A stretch of 64,000 bases of DNA. Source: Myroides indicus (GTDB lineage Bacteria > Bacteroidota > Bacteroidia > Flavobacteriales > Flavobacteriaceae). Position numbers and translations under genes: made by a program. The notes beneath the pieces are model-generated. The model saw only the letters and a list, made by a program, of their open reading frames with translations, was not told the origin of the DNA and made no database searches. Each line of letters begins with the position of its first letter. Position 1 is the first letter of the stretch. Location: contig NZ_SOAG01000005.1 of the NCBI RefSeq assembly GCF_004364575.1, forward strand, positions 62,001 through 126,000. Reading direction: 5' to 3'. Shown here piece after piece: positions 18,821 through 28,606 of the stretch.

Positions 18821-21256
18821 ATGCATATTTCATATAATTGGTTAAAACAATTCATTAAATTAGATATTACCCCTGAAGAAACCTCTGAAATTTTAACGGA
18901 CTTAGGTTTAGAAGTAGAAGGCGTTTCACGATACGAAAGCCTTAAAGGCGGACTTAAAGGAGTTGTTGTAGGTCATGTACTATCTTGCACCAAACATCCG
19001 AATGCGGATAAATTAAACGTAACAAAAGTTGATTTGGGAATTGGTGAACCAGTTCAAATTGTTTGCGGAGCTCCAAACGTAGCTGCCGGGCAAAAAGTGC
19101 TGGTTGCCACTATCGGAACCGAACTATATGACAGTGAAGGAAATGCATTTCAAATAAAAAAAGGGAAAATACGAGGCGAAGAAAGCTTGGGTATGATTTG
19201 CTCAGAAATTGAATTGGGAATAGGGACGAATGGAGACGGAATCAAAGTTTTAGAAGATAAATGGGAAGCGGGCACTCCTGCTGCCACTATTTTTGAAATT
19301 GTTATTGATGATGTTTTTGAAATAGGACTGACACCAAACCGTTCCGATGCAATGAGTCATTGGGGAGTAGCTCGAGATTTGAGAGCTGGTTTACTTCAAA
19401 GCGAAAAAAATGATACTCATCACAAAGAATTAATAACTCCTTCTGTCAGCAAATTTAAAGTTGAACGCAGAACCTTAAAAATAGATGTTTCAGTAGAAGA
19501 TTACAAAAAAGCCCCTCGCTATTGCGGAGTTACTATATCCGGAATTGAAGTAAAAGCTTCTCCTGAATGGTTACAAAACCGATTAAAAGCAATCGGAATT
19601 ACGCCTAAAAACAATATTGTAGACGTAACTAATTATGTTTTACACGATTTGGGTCAGCCTCTCCACGCTTTTGATGCAGCTAAAATTAAAGGAAATAAAG
19701 TAATTGTCCGCACGGTTGCTGCCGGTACAAAATTTACTACTTTAGACGGGATAGAAAGAACACTTCACGAAGAAGATTTAATGATTTGCGATGAAGGCGG
19801 ACCAATGTGTATTGCCGGTGTTTTTGGCGGAATTAAAAGTGCAGTTTCTGAAAATACTACATCAATCTTTCTTGAAAGTGCTTATTTTAATCCCGTAACT
19901 ATCCGAAAATCTGCAAAAAGACACGGCTTAAACACAGATGCTTCATTTCGATTTGAAAGAGGAATTGACCCTTCTATAACAGAATACGCCTTAAAACATG
20001 CTGCTTTGCTCATTCAAAAAGTTGCAGGCGGGGAAATCACTTCTGATATTGTTGATTTATATCCTAAAAAGATCGAAGACCACTCCGTGTTCCTAAACTT
20101 TAATAATATCAACAGGCTTCTCGGGGAAGATATTTCCAAAGAAACTATTAAAACGATATTGGTTTCGTTAGATATAAAAGTAAACAGCATGTCTGACGTT
20201 GGTTTAGGTATAACAGTGCCTTCCTATCGAGCAGATGTAACAAGAGAAATTGACGTCATTGAAGAAATTTTAAGAGTTTACGGATATAATAATATCACTT
20301 TTTCTTCTAAATTAAACGCTACAATTTCAAACAGTTCTCGTACCGAAGATTATAAAGTACAAAACATAGTAGCCAATCAGTTAGTTTCTCAGGGTTTTCA
20401 TGAGATTATGTCTAATTCTTTGACTACTCCTGACTATACTGCTTTATCAGAAAATATAAAGAACAGCTTTCAGGTAAATATTTTAAATCCGCTTAGTCAT
20501 GATTTGTCCGTAATGAGACAGTCTTTGTTATTTGGCGGTTTAGAATCGATTGCTTACAATATCAATCGCAAAAGGGCAGATTTAAAACTTTTTGAGTTTG
20601 GAAAAACATATCACAAAATGCTTAACAATCACGAAGAACACAAGCATTTTGCAATTTTCTTAACTGGAAATAACAATAAATCTAATTGGAATTCAAATCC
20701 AAAAGCTTTTGACTTTTTTGAATTTAAAGGTTATATTCACTCTGTCTTAGAAAGATTGGGGCTAATAAAAATATCTACACAGCCCTTGGAAAGCGATATT
20801 TTTTCTGAAGGAATGGCTTACTATTTGGGTAAAGAATTAATTGTAGAATTTGGTATTTTAAAGAAAGCTGTTGTAAAAGCCTTTGATATTAAACAAGAAG
20901 TTTTTTATGCTGATTTTCAGTGGGGCAATATTTTAAAAGTTATTTCTGCTAAAATAAAATTTACAGAACTCAACAAATTCCCATCTGTAAAAAGAGATTA
21001 TGCTCTTCTTATCGATGAGCAGGTTACATTTGATCAAATTTATTCTATTGTAAAACAAGTAGATAAAAATATTATAAAAGATGTTACATTATTTGATGTA
21101 TATCAAGGCGATAAAATAGAACAAGGCAAAAAATCATACGCTATATCCGTTTTGATGGAAGACAACACCAAAACTCTAACTGACAGCGTCGTTGATAAAA
21201 TTATGGGTAAAATCCAATATCAGCTTGAAAATAATGTAGGAGCGCAGTTAAGATAA
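18821..21256 (+). CDS. pheT: phenylalanine--tRNA ligase beta subunit
   Basis: Beta chain of the cytosolic (alpha-beta)2 PheRS that charges tRNA-Phe. Its 811 residues match the bacterial family. It has the N-terminal B1 start HISYNWLKQF, the EMAP-like tRNA-binding domain (GVVVGHVLSCTKHPNADKLNVTKV, residues about 45-150) and the B3/B4 editing region (RYCGVTISGIEVKASPEWLQNRL). It continues with B5 (LNFNNINRLLGEDIS), a catalytic-like core and a C-terminal FDX-ACB domain (FPSVKRDYALLIDEQVTF). The alpha subunit pheS is not in this window, so the two genes are split here. A strong terminator follows. Confidence 0.97.
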   Translation: MHISYNWLKQFIKLDITPEETSEILTDLGLEVEGVSRYESLKGGLKGVVVGHVLSCTKHPNADKLNVTKVDLGIGEPVQIVCGAPNVAAGQKVLVATIGTELYDSEGNAFQIKKGKIRGEESLGMICSEIELGIGTNGDGIKVLEDKWEAGTPAATIFEIVIDDVFEIGLTPNRSDAMSHWGVARDLRAGLLQSEKNDTHHKELITPSVSKFKVERRTLKIDVSVEDYKKAPRYCGVTISGIEVKASPEWLQNRLKAIGITPKNNIVDVTNYVLHDLGQPLHAFDAAKIKGNKVIVRTVAAGTKFTTLDGIERTLHEEDLMICDEGGPMCIAGVFGGIKSAVSENTTSIFLESAYFNPVTIRKSAKRHGLNTDASFRFERGIDPSITEYALKHAALLIQKVAGGEITSDIVDLYPKKIEDHSVFLNFNNINRLLGEDISKETIKTILVSLDIKVNSMSDVGLGITVPSYRADVTREIDVIEEILRVYGYNNITFSSKLNATISNSSRTEDYKVQNIVANQLVSQGFHEIMSNSLTTPDYTALSENIKNSFQVNILNPLSHDLSVMRQSLLFGGLESIAYNINRKRADLKLFEFGKTYHKMLNNHEEHKHFAIFLTGNNNKSNWNSNPKAFDFFEFKGYIHSVLERLGLIKISTQPLESDIFSEGMAYYLGKELIVEFGILKKAVVKAFDIKQEVFYADFQWGNILKVISAKIKFTELNKFPSVKRDYALLIDEQVTFDQIYSIVKQVDKNIIKDVTLFDVYQGDKIEQGKKSYAISVLMEDNTKTLTDSVVDKIMGKIQYQLENNVGAQLR

Positions 21257-21334
21257 TATTACTAATATAATCTGCAAAATATAAAATGGTTAATTCATAT
21301 ATAAGTTAATCATTTTTTATTTAAAATATCTAAC

Positions 21335-21379
21335 AAAAAAGGGGGGCTGTCTGCAATTGCGAGACAGCCCCCCTTTTTT
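21335..21379. terminator. strong bidirectional terminator between pheT and sucD
   Basis: 18-bp perfect inverted repeat made of six A, six G and CTGTCT against AGACAG, six C and six T, with a 9-base loop. It works for the converging pheT and sucD. Confidence 0.92.
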
Positions 21380-21402
21380 TTATATAGCTTCAATTTTGAT
21401 AA

Positions 21403-22275
21403 TTATCCCAAAACTTCTTTTACTTTTTTACCGATCTCTGCCGGCGAATCTACAACATGAATACCGCATTCGCTCATAATACGCTTTTTAGCTGCAGCTG
21501 TATCATCTGCCCCTCCAACAATTGCACCTGCGTGTCCCATTGTGCGTCCTTTTGGCGCTGTTTCCCCTGCAATGAATCCGATAACCGGTTTCTTGTTTCC
21601 GTTTTCTTTAATCCAACGTGCAGCATCAGCTTCCAATTGTCCGCCGATTTCGCCAATCATAATGATTGCTTCTGTTTCCGGGTCAGCCATTAATAATTGA
21701 ACAGCTTCTTTAGTTGTTGTACCGATAATAGGATCTCCACCGATTCCGATAGCTGTAGTAATTCCCAAACCTTGTTTCACAACCTGATCAGCTGCCTCAT
21801 ACGTTAGAGTTCCTGATTTTGAAACGATACCAACTGTTCCTTTTTTGAAAACAAAACCTGGCATAATACCTACTTTTGCTTCGTCAGGTGTAATAACGCC
21901 CGGACAGTTTGGTCCGATTAATCTGCAATCTCTGTGTTTAATATAATCATAAGCTTTAATCATATCTGCTACCGGAATTCCTTCTGTAATACAGATAATT
22001 ACTTTGATTCCTGCATCAGCAGCTTCCATAATAGCATCAGCAGCAAATGCAGGCGGAACAAAAATAATTGAAGTATTTGCTCCTGCTTTTTCAACCGCTT
22101 CAGATACTGTATTAAATACGGGTCTGTCTAAATGCGTTGATCCTCCTTTTCCTGGAGTTACTCCACCTACAACATTTGTTCCGTATTCAATCATTTGAGA
22201 AGCATGAAAAGTTCCCTCGCTTCCTGTAAATCCTTGAACGACTATTTTTGAATCTTTATTTACTAAAACACTCAT
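21403..22275 (-). CDS. sucD: succinate--CoA ligase (ADP/GDP-forming) alpha subunit
   Basis: Alpha chain of the TCA-cycle enzyme that converts succinyl-CoA to succinate with formation of NTP. Its 290 residues match the family. Seen are the CoA-binding Rossmann loop ([20 protein letters not shown]), [29 protein letters not shown], and GHAGAIVGG with the His that is phosphorylated (near residue 248). The beta subunit sucC is not in the window. It has its own promoter, separate from the upstream lipid A cluster. Confidence 0.97.
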   Translation of the reverse strand: MSVLVNKDSKIVVQGFTGSEGTFHASQMIEYGTNVVGGVTPGKGGSTHLDRPVFNTVSEAVEKAGANTSIIFVPPAFAADAIMEAADAGIKVIICITEGIPVADMIKAYDYIKHRDCRLIGPNCPGVITPDEAKVGIMPGFVFKKGTVGIVSKSGTLTYEAADQVVKQGLGITTAIGIGGDPIIGTTTKEAVQLLMADPETEAIIMIGEIGGQLEADAARWIKENGNKKPVIGFIAGETAPKGRTMGHAGAIVGGADDTAAAKKRIMSECGIHVVDSPAEIGKKVKEVLG

Positions 22276-22318
22276 GATCTTGATCTTGTTTTTATTTATT
22301 ATAATAACTTAATTCCTA

Positions 22319-22326
22319 CAAAAATA
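22319..22326 (-). promoter_or_regulatory. -7 promoter element TATTTTTG for sucD
   Basis: Exact TAnnTTTG on the minus strand, 43 bases before the sucD ATG. Confidence 0.5.
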
Positions 22327-22428
22327 CGCAATTCTATTCATCCATAAAACTTTTTTAGAATCTATAATTGCCTAAGCTGCTTTATTAATGAGCTTAATTT
22401 TGATTTAACATTAAATTTATCAATGCTT

Positions 22429-23364
22429 TTACAGCTTTCTTGTTTTTTCTAAAATTTCGGGAATCTTTTTGAGACTTGCTAATTGTTTCAATTTATCTCG
22501 GGATTCTTCTGCCGGATATCCAAAATAAACTTTACCGCCAGCCAGAGATTTGGAAACACCTGACTGTGCCAAAACCACTGCTTTTGCTCCAATCGTAATA
22601 CCGCTTGTAGTTCCTACTTGCCCCCAAAGAGTTACTTCATCTTCCATTATAACACATCCTGCAATACCGCATTGTGCAGCAATTAAGGAGTGCTTTCCTA
22701 TTACTGTATCATGTCCGATATGCACCTGATTATCTATTTTTGTCCCCTCTTTAATAGTTGTATCTCCTGTAACCCCTCTGTCAATGGTACAAGCTGCGCC
22801 TATCCCAACATTATTCTCAATAACCACACGTCCGCAGGATATCAAAGGATCGAATCCTTCCGGGCGTTTTTTGTAGTAAAAAGCATCTGCTCCCAAAATA
22901 GTTCCGGCATGAATGATTACGTTATCTCCTATTAGTGTTCCGTCATAAATAACAACATTAGGATGTATAATGCAGTTTTTTCCGATTACAACATTATGCC
23001 CGATAAAAACATTAGGCTGAACAATTGTATTTTCTCCAATTACGGCGCTTTCAGCTTTCAGCTTTACTGCCGGATTAAACGGATTAAAATACTTAGACAG
23101 TTTATTAAAATCTCTGAACGGGTCTTCAGAAATCAAAAGTGCTTTGCCTTCCGGACAGGGCACTTCTTTATTTATCAAGACTATACTTGCCTTAGAATTT
23201 AAAGCTTTGTCATAATATTTCGGGTGATCTACAAATACAATTTCTCCTTCCTGCACAACGTGAATTTCATTCATTCCATACACAGGAAAGTGAGTATCTC
23301 CTATAAACTTACAACCTATAATCTCGGCTATGGTCTGTAAATCCTGAACTTTTGCAAAACGCAT
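22429..23364 (-). CDS. second LpxD-like UDP-3-O-acylglucosamine N-acyltransferase
   Basis: A 311-residue left-handed-beta-helix acyltransferase. An N-terminal UDP-sugar-binding domain of LpxD type (residues about 1-100) is followed by hexapeptide repeats (VIGENTIVQPNVFIGHNVVIG...) and a C-terminal helix. The segment IDNQVHIGHDTVIGKHSL keeps a His at the place of the LpxD catalytic base. A bona fide lpxD lies 3 kb upstream in the same gene run, so this is a paralogue. It may acylate a related UDP-amino sugar or be a back-up enzyme. Its ATG is 12 bases after the efp stop. Confidence 0.85.
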   Translation of the reverse strand: MRFAKVQDLQTIAEIIGCKFIGDTHFPVYGMNEIHVVQEGEIVFVDHPKYYDKALNSKASIVLINKEVPCPEGKALLISEDPFRDFNKLSKYFNPFNPAVKLKAESAVIGENTIVQPNVFIGHNVVIGKNCIIHPNVVIYDGTLIGDNVIIHAGTILGADAFYYKKRPEGFDPLISCGRVVIENNVGIGAACTIDRGVTGDTTIKEGTKIDNQVHIGHDTVIGKHSLIAAQCGIAGCVIMEDEVTLWGQVGTTSGITIGAKAVVLAQSGVSKSLAGGKVYFGYPAEESRDKLKQLASLKKIPEILEKTRKL

Positions 23365-23376
23365 TTTTCTTTTATC

Positions 23377-23943
23377 TTATTCTTTAATACGCTCGATATA
23401 CGCTCCGGTAGCTGTATCTATTTTTATTTTGTCTCCTTCATTAATAAACAAAGGTACATTGACAGATGCTCCCGTTTCTACAGTTGCCGGTTTTGTAGCA
23501 TTTGTTGCTGTATTTCCTTTTACTCCCGGCTCTGCATAAGTAACTTCTAATATTACAGAAGCAGGCATATCAACAGCCAAAGGTAATTCTGTATCTGTAT
23601 TAATCTGAACCATTACTGTATCTCCTTCTTTTAACAAATCAGGAGCATCAAGAATATCTCTTAAAAGTGTAATCTGTTCGTATGTTTCTACATTCATAAA
23701 GTGAAATTGGTCGCCTTCAGGATATAAATACTGGAATTTATGAGTTTCCACTCTAACCGGATCTATTTTATGTCCGGCTGAAAATGTATTTTCTAATACC
23801 TTGCCGTTGGTTAAACTTTTCATTTTAGTTCTGACAAAAGCGGGTCCTTTTCCTGGTTTTACATGTAAAAATTCAACAATTTTATAAATATCATTATTGT
23901 ATTTAATACACAATCCGTTTCTGATGTCTGATGTTGTTGCCAT
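23377..23943 (-). CDS. efp: translation elongation factor P
   Basis: EF-P relieves ribosome stalling at polyproline stretches. The 188 residues form the three beta-barrel domains. The domain I loop HVKPGKGPAFVRTK carries the Lys (residue 32) that is modified in many bacteria; no epmA/epmB gene is visible here. The C-terminal domain ends GDKIKIDTATGAYIERIKE, the EF-P signature. It lies between lpxA and the second lpxD-like gene; this placement in a lipid A cluster is common in Bacteroidota. Confidence 0.96.
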   Translation of the reverse strand: MATTSDIRNGLCIKYNNDIYKIVEFLHVKPGKGPAFVRTKMKSLTNGKVLENTFSAGHKIDPVRVETHKFQYLYPEGDQFHFMNVETYEQITLLRDILDAPDLLKEGDTVMVQINTDTELPLAVDMPASVILEVTYAEPGVKGNTATNATKPATVETGASVNVPLFINEGDKIKIDTATGAYIERIKE

Positions 23944-23973
23944 CTTTCTTTATCTTTATTTATATGTTACTTA

Positions 23974-24759
23974 TTAATCGATTCCTGAATATCCTTTCAT
24001 AATTCCTCTTGAAGAATTTCGAATAAACATAATTATCTCATCTCTTTCCGGAGTGGCTTCCATTTCAGCTTCAATAATATTCAAAGCTTGTGTGGTATTA
24101 TATTTTTTCTGATAAAGGATTCTGTAAATCAATTGAATTTCTCTTATTTTTTCTGTATCAAAGCCTCTTCGTCTTAATCCTACAGAGTTTATTCCGGCAT
24201 AGGAGATTGGTTCTCTGGCAGCTTTGATATAAGGAGGAACATCCTTGCGAACCAGAGTACCTCCTGTTACAAAAGTATGCGAACCTATTTTGCAAAACTG
24301 ATGCACAGCTACTAGTCCGGCAAGTACTACATAGTCGCCTATTGTCACATGTCCTGCCAATGTACTGGCATTAGAAAAAATACAGTTATCTCCTACAATA
24401 CAGTCGTGTGCAATATGACTATATGCCTGAATTAGGCAATTTTTTCCTATTACTGTTTTATATCTATCTTTAGTTCCTCGGTTTATAGTTACGCATTCGC
24501 GGATTGTAGTATTATCGCCTATCTCTACCGTAGTGATTTCTCCTTCAAATTTCAGATCCTGAGGCTCTCCTGAAATTACCGCTCCGGGAAAAATCTTACA
24601 ATTTTTTCCGATTCTAGCACCCTCCATTATCGTAACATTAGAGCCTATCCAAGTTCCTTCTCCAATCTCTACATTATTATGAATCGTCGCAAAAGGTTCT
24701 ATTACAACATTTCGAGCGATTTTTGCACCTGGGTGTACGTATGCTAAAGGCTGATTCAT
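23974..24759 (-). CDS. lpxA: acyl-ACP--UDP-N-acetylglucosamine O-acyltransferase
   Basis: First step of lipid A synthesis: transfer of a 3-hydroxyacyl chain from ACP to UDP-GlcNAc. The 261 residues begin with hexapeptide repeats (VHPGAKIARNVVIEPFATI). Catalytic His is in AYSHIAHDCIVGD, substrate residues are in HVTIGDYVVLAGLVAVHQF, and a C-terminal helical domain follows (NTTQALNIIEAEME). It lies 19 bases downstream of lpxC-fabZ and 30 bases before efp. Confidence 0.96.
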   Translation of the reverse strand: MNQPLAYVHPGAKIARNVVIEPFATIHNNVEIGEGTWIGSNVTIMEGARIGKNCKIFPGAVISGEPQDLKFEGEITTVEIGDNTTIRECVTINRGTKDRYKTVIGKNCLIQAYSHIAHDCIVGDNCIFSNASTLAGHVTIGDYVVLAGLVAVHQFCKIGSHTFVTGGTLVRKDVPPYIKAAREPISYAGINSVGLRRRGFDTEKIREIQLIYRILYQKKYNTTQALNIIEAEMEATPERDEIIMFIRNSSRGIMKGYSGID

Positions 24760-24778
24760 ATGCTTAGTTATTAGTTTT

Positions 24779-26170
24779 TTAATTTTTTACTTTAATTATT
24801 TGAGCCATCAATTCAGCTTCAGCAACGAGTTTTCCATTTGCATAAGCATATCCCTGCATATGGCAAATTCCTCGCCTGATCGGAGTTATCAGTTCGAGTT
24901 TGAAAATCAACGTGTCTCCTGGCAAAACTTTATTTTTAAATTTGACGTTATCCATTTTCATAAAATAAGTCAAATAATTTTCAGGATCTGGTACAGTACT
25001 CAATATCAATATTCCTCCTGATTGCGCCATTGCTTCACAGATTAATACTCCTGGCATAACAGGAGCACCCGGAAAATGTCCTACGAAGAAAGGTTCGTTC
25101 ATAGTCACATTTTTCACCCCAACCACATGATTTTCGGACATCTCAAAAATCTTGTCTACTAATAAAAATGGTGGTCTGTGTGGCAACAATGACATTATCT
25201 TTGTTACATCCATCAAAGGTTCCTGATTTAAATCATAGGTTGGAACCTGATTTCTCTTTTCATTTTTTATAATCTTAGCCATTTTCTTGGCAAAACTGGT
25301 ATTTACTGCATGCCCAGGTTTGTTTGCAATCACTTTACCCTTAATGCGGGTACCTATTAAGGCTAAATCTCCTATTACATCCAACAATTTATGACGCGCG
25401 GCTTCATTGGGATAATGCAAGGTAAGGTTATCTAATACTCCGTTTGGTTTTACACTAATATCTTCTTTTCCAAAGGCCTCTTTAAGATGTCCCATAGTTT
25501 CCGGAGATATTTCTTTATCTACATATACTATAGCATTATTTAAATCCCCACCTTTTATCAGTCCATTAGCCAGTAAAGCTTCCAATTCATGCAAAAAACT
25601 GAAAGTTCTGGCTTCCGAAATTTCAGTTTTAAACTCTGTCAAAGATTTTAAAGTCGCATTTTGAGTTCCCAATACTTTTGTCCCAAAATCTACCATAGCA
25701 GTTACCTGATAACTGTCAGAAGGCATTACGATTATTTCACTTCCAGTATTTTCATCTACATATGAAATAACTTCTTTTACAACATATTCTTCTCTTTCTG
25801 CCTCTTGTGGTTTAATTCCTGCCTTTTCTACAGCCTCTACAAAATATTTAGATGATCCATCCATAATAGGAGGCTCTGATGCGTTTAATTCTATAATGAC
25901 ATTGTCTAAATCACAACCGACTAAAGCTGCCAAAACATGCTCAGTTGTATGAACACGTACTCCTTTTTTCTCTAAATTAGTTCCTCGCTGAGTGTTTACA
26001 ACATAATTAGCATCTGCTTCTATAACCGGGTGTCCTTCCAAATCCATTCTCACAAAAGTAAACCCATTGTTCACTGGGGCAGGCTTAAATGTCATGACCA
26101 CTTCTTGCCCCGTATGTAATCCAACCCCTGTTAAGGTTACTTCATTCTGGATGGTTTTTTGTTTAACCAT
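24779..26170 (-). CDS. lpxC-fabZ: bifunctional LpxC deacetylase / FabZ 3-hydroxyacyl-ACP dehydratase
   Basis: A fusion typical of Bacteroidota. Residues 1 to about 305 are LpxC, the zinc deacetylase that commits to lipid A: TTEHVLAALVGCDLDNV (zinc His), HYPNEAARHKLLDVIGDLALIG and KPGHAVNTS with the catalytic His. Residues about 315-463 are FabZ, the dehydratase of fatty acid elongation: LLPHRPPFLLVDKI, then FVGHFPGAPVMPGVLICEAMAQSGG with the catalytic His and Glu. Coupling both in one chain links the use of hydroxyacyl-ACP for lipid A and for fatty acids. Total 463 residues. The gene lies between lpxD and lpxA. Confidence 0.97.
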   Translation of the reverse strand: MVKQKTIQNEVTLTGVGLHTGQEVVMTFKPAPVNNGFTFVRMDLEGHPVIEADANYVVNTQRGTNLEKKGVRVHTTEHVLAALVGCDLDNVIIELNASEPPIMDGSSKYFVEAVEKAGIKPQEAEREEYVVKEVISYVDENTGSEIIVMPSDSYQVTAMVDFGTKVLGTQNATLKSLTEFKTEISEARTFSFLHELEALLANGLIKGGDLNNAIVYVDKEISPETMGHLKEAFGKEDISVKPNGVLDNLTLHYPNEAARHKLLDVIGDLALIGTRIKGKVIANKPGHAVNTSFAKKMAKIIKNEKRNQVPTYDLNQEPLMDVTKIMSLLPHRPPFLLVDKIFEMSENHVVGVKNVTMNEPFFVGHFPGAPVMPGVLICEAMAQSGGILILSTVPDPENYLTYFMKMDNVKFKNKVLPGDTLIFKLELITPIRRGICHMQGYAYANGKLVAEAELMAQIIKVKN

Positions 26171-26210
26171 AATAAAATCTTTTAATATTTTGATAGGTTT
26201 TATTAATCCT

Positions 26211-27230
26211 CTATATTACATTCTTTTTAACTTTTTCCAAGTCTTCAGCTATTTTAGACAGATTTCTAAAGTGGCTGTACGATCTCAAAAAGTCTGCATG
26301 GCTTAATGCCGGCGATCCCTGCACAGCAGAATTGCTTTCCAAACTTTTCGTAACTCCGGATTGCGCCTGAATTTTTACGTTATCACCAATTACCAAATGT
26401 CCCACAATTCCTACTTGACCACCTATCATACAATTTTTACCAATCTTGGTAGATCCTGCAACTCCTGATTGAGAAGCAATAACTGTATTTTCGCCAATAT
26501 CTACATTATGTGCAACCTGGATTTGATTATCCAGCTTTACGCCTTTTCTTATTATTGTAGAACCTAAGGTCGCTCTGTCAATAGTAGTTCCCGCACCGAT
26601 TTCCACATTATCTTCAATAATTACATTTCCAATCTGAGGAACTTTATTGTAAGTACCGTCTGCATTTGGTGCAAAACCAAATCCATCCGAACCAATGATA
26701 ACCCCGGCATGAACCGTACAATTATTTCCAATCACAGTTTCGGAATAAATACGAGCCCCAGCAAATAGAATTGTATTATCGCCTATAATAACGTTATCTC
26801 CAACAAATGTATTAGGATAAATTTTAACATTATTTCCTATTTTTGTATTTTTGCCAATATAACAAAAACTTCCCAAGTATAATTCTTCCCCATAAACCGC
26901 TCCCTCCGAAATTACAGAAGGCTGTTCTATTCCGGATTTCATTAATTTTACCTGATTATAATATTCCAATAATTTTGAAAAAGCTTTGTAAGCATCGTCT
27001 ACTTTTATCATTGTCGTTGAAACCGGATATTCAGGTTGAAACGTTTTATTTACAATTACTACAGAAGCCTTAGTGGTATAAATGTGATGGACATATTTAG
27101 GATTTGACAAAAAAGATATTGATCCTTCCTGTCCTTCTTCTATTTTAGCCAAAGTACTTACCTGAATTGTTGCGTCTCCCACAACCTCTCCTCCTAATAC
27201 CGATGCTATTTGTTCTGCTGCTATTTTCAT
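26211..27230 (-). CDS. lpxD: UDP-3-O-(3-hydroxyacyl)glucosamine N-acyltransferase
   Basis: Third step of lipid A synthesis. The 339 residues comprise an N-terminal uridine-binding domain (ASVLGGEVVGDATIQVSTLAKIEE...), a left-handed beta-helix with hexapeptide repeats, and a C-terminal helix (FLRSYSHFRNLSKIAEDLEKVKKN). The motif DNQIQVAHNVDIGENT holds the catalytic His, and GSDGFGFAPNADGTYNKVPQIG is the LpxD hallmark. It is the first lipid A gene of the cluster, 31 bases after the HD-domain gene. Confidence 0.96.
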   Translation of the reverse strand: MKIAAEQIASVLGGEVVGDATIQVSTLAKIEEGQEGSISFLSNPKYVHHIYTTKASVVIVNKTFQPEYPVSTTMIKVDDAYKAFSKLLEYYNQVKLMKSGIEQPSVISEGAVYGEELYLGSFCYIGKNTKIGNNVKIYPNTFVGDNVIIGDNTILFAGARIYSETVIGNNCTVHAGVIIGSDGFGFAPNADGTYNKVPQIGNVIIEDNVEIGAGTTIDRATLGSTIIRKGVKLDNQIQVAHNVDIGENTVIASQSGVAGSTKIGKNCMIGGQVGIVGHLVIGDNVKIQAQSGVTKSLESNSAVQGSPALSHADFLRSYSHFRNLSKIAEDLEKVKKNVI

Positions 27231-27260
27231 CTTGGCAAAAATATAAAATATAATTGAAAA

Positions 27261-28499
27261 TTAACGTTCCAAATCATTTTTTGGATAACACACAAAATAC
27301 TTCATTACAGGTTTAGTCAGTGCTTTTAAATTCAATTGATCCGAAGCAACTAAAACGTCTTCTACACTGCTATCCTTTTTTAAAATCATAATAGGCTCTT
27401 TATCTTTGCGATATGCCTGATTAGTCATTTTTCCTTTAAACACAAAATACTTGGCGGAGTCTACAGACAAATCATATTCTTGAGCTACTTCTGCCCGTTT
27501 GGCTTCTATTGTTTTACTTATTTCATCTTTAGTTGACATAATTTCAATCCGAAGCAATTTTCGGTTAACAATCATTTTACTGAGATTTGACAAAATGAAA
27601 TCTTCATGAAATTGCCACATTTTTAAAGCTCCTAAAATATCTGAATCGTCCAGCAAGGCAAACTTATCCAATGCTCTGCTATCAAACTCTTCATAATCAA
27701 TCTGATTGTTTAAAAAAAACAAAAGCGAATCGCTTCCCCATAATTTTATTCCTTTATGAGTCAGTTCTTTTGCTCTTTTTAAGATTCTCACTAATACTAA
27801 TTCGGCACAAACACTGGTTTTGTGTAAATACGCTTGCCAATACATTAATCTCCTTGCCACCAAAAACATCTCGACCGAATAAACTCCTTTTTCCTCAACT
27901 ACTAATTCGTCATCTACCACATTCAACATTTGAATTAATCGCTCCGAATTGATATTACCTTCTGCGACTCCACTGTAAAAGCTATCTCTTTTCAGATAGT
28001 CCATTCTATCCATATCCAACTGGCTTGAAATCAACTGCAACATGAATTTACGGTGATATTTTCCTTGAAAAATCTGAATCGCTAAATCTAATTTTCCTTC
28101 AAAATGCTGATTCAATCGGTTCATAAATAAAGTGGAAATTTCTTCGTGATGCACCCCTTCCACAATACTTCTTTCCATCGCATGAGAAAAGGGTCCGTGT
28201 CCGATATCATGGAGCAATATAGCAACATATAGGGCTGTTTCTTCTTCTTCTGATATTTTTACATTTTTAAATCTCAAAACCTGAACAGCTTTTTGCATCA
28301 GATGCATACATCCCAGAGCGTGATGAAAACGAGTATGCTGCGCTCCTGGGTATACAAGATAAGAAACTCCCATTTGATTGATTCTGCGCAATCGTTGAAA
28401 AAACGGATGTTCTATCAAGTCATATAACAAAGAATTTGGAATTGATATAAATCCGTATATAGGGTCGTTTAATATTTTCTGTTTATTTATTGTTGCCAA
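27261..28499 (-). CDS. HD-domain phosphohydrolase (dNTPase-like)
   Basis: A metal-dependent HD phosphohydrolase of the SAMHD1-like/YdhJ group found before lpxD in flavobacteria. It shows FFQRLRRINQMG, TRFHHALGCMHLM and LLHDIGHGPFSHAME (the HD pair), then MDRMDYLKRDSFYSG. The longest frame starts far upstream at GTG 28565, and an ATG lies at 28538. However, an exact -7 promoter TATATTTG at 28526-28533 sits after both, so I place the start at TTG 28499. This gives ATINKQKILNDPIYGF, the expected N-terminus, and 412 residues. A nucleotide substrate is likely but unproven. Confidence 0.87.
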   Translation of the reverse strand: MATINKQKILNDPIYGFISIPNSLLYDLIEHPFFQRLRRINQMGVSYLVYPGAQHTRFHHALGCMHLMQKAVQVLRFKNVKISEEEETALYVAILLHDIGHGPFSHAMERSIVEGVHHEEISTLFMNRLNQHFEGKLDLAIQIFQGKYHRKFMLQLISSQLDMDRMDYLKRDSFYSGVAEGNINSERLIQMLNVVDDELVVEEKGVYSVEMFLVARRLMYWQAYLHKTSVCAELVLVRILKRAKELTHKGIKLWGSDSLLFFLNNQIDYEEFDSRALDKFALLDDSDILGALKMWQFHEDFILSNLSKMIVNRKLLRIEIMSTKDEISKTIEAKRAEVAQEYDLSVDSAKYFVFKGKMTNQAYRKDKEPIMILKKDSSVEDVLVASDQLNLKALTKPVMKYFVCYPKNDLER

Positions 28500-28525
28500 A
28501 GAATATATTTTTAAAGCATATTGTA

Positions 28526-28533
28526 CAAATATA
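28526..28533 (-). promoter_or_regulatory. -7 promoter element TATATTTG for HD gene and lipid A cluster
   Basis: Exact TAnnTTTG on the minus strand, 26 bases before the proposed TTG start at 28499. It probably drives the HD gene and the lpxD / lpxC-fabZ / lpxA / efp run. Confidence 0.5.
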
Positions 28534-28543
28534 GACATATAAT

Positions 28544-28586
28544 AAAAAAACAGCCCCTTTTTCACTAAAATAGACGCTGTTTTTTT
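28544..28586 (-). terminator. terminator after hutH
   Basis: Inverted repeat of 11 bp (seven A plus CAGC / GCTG plus seven T) with a 21-base loop, 21 bases after the hutH stop. Confidence 0.7.
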
Positions 28587-28606
28587 ACTTTATTTTTTAA
28601 CTTTTT

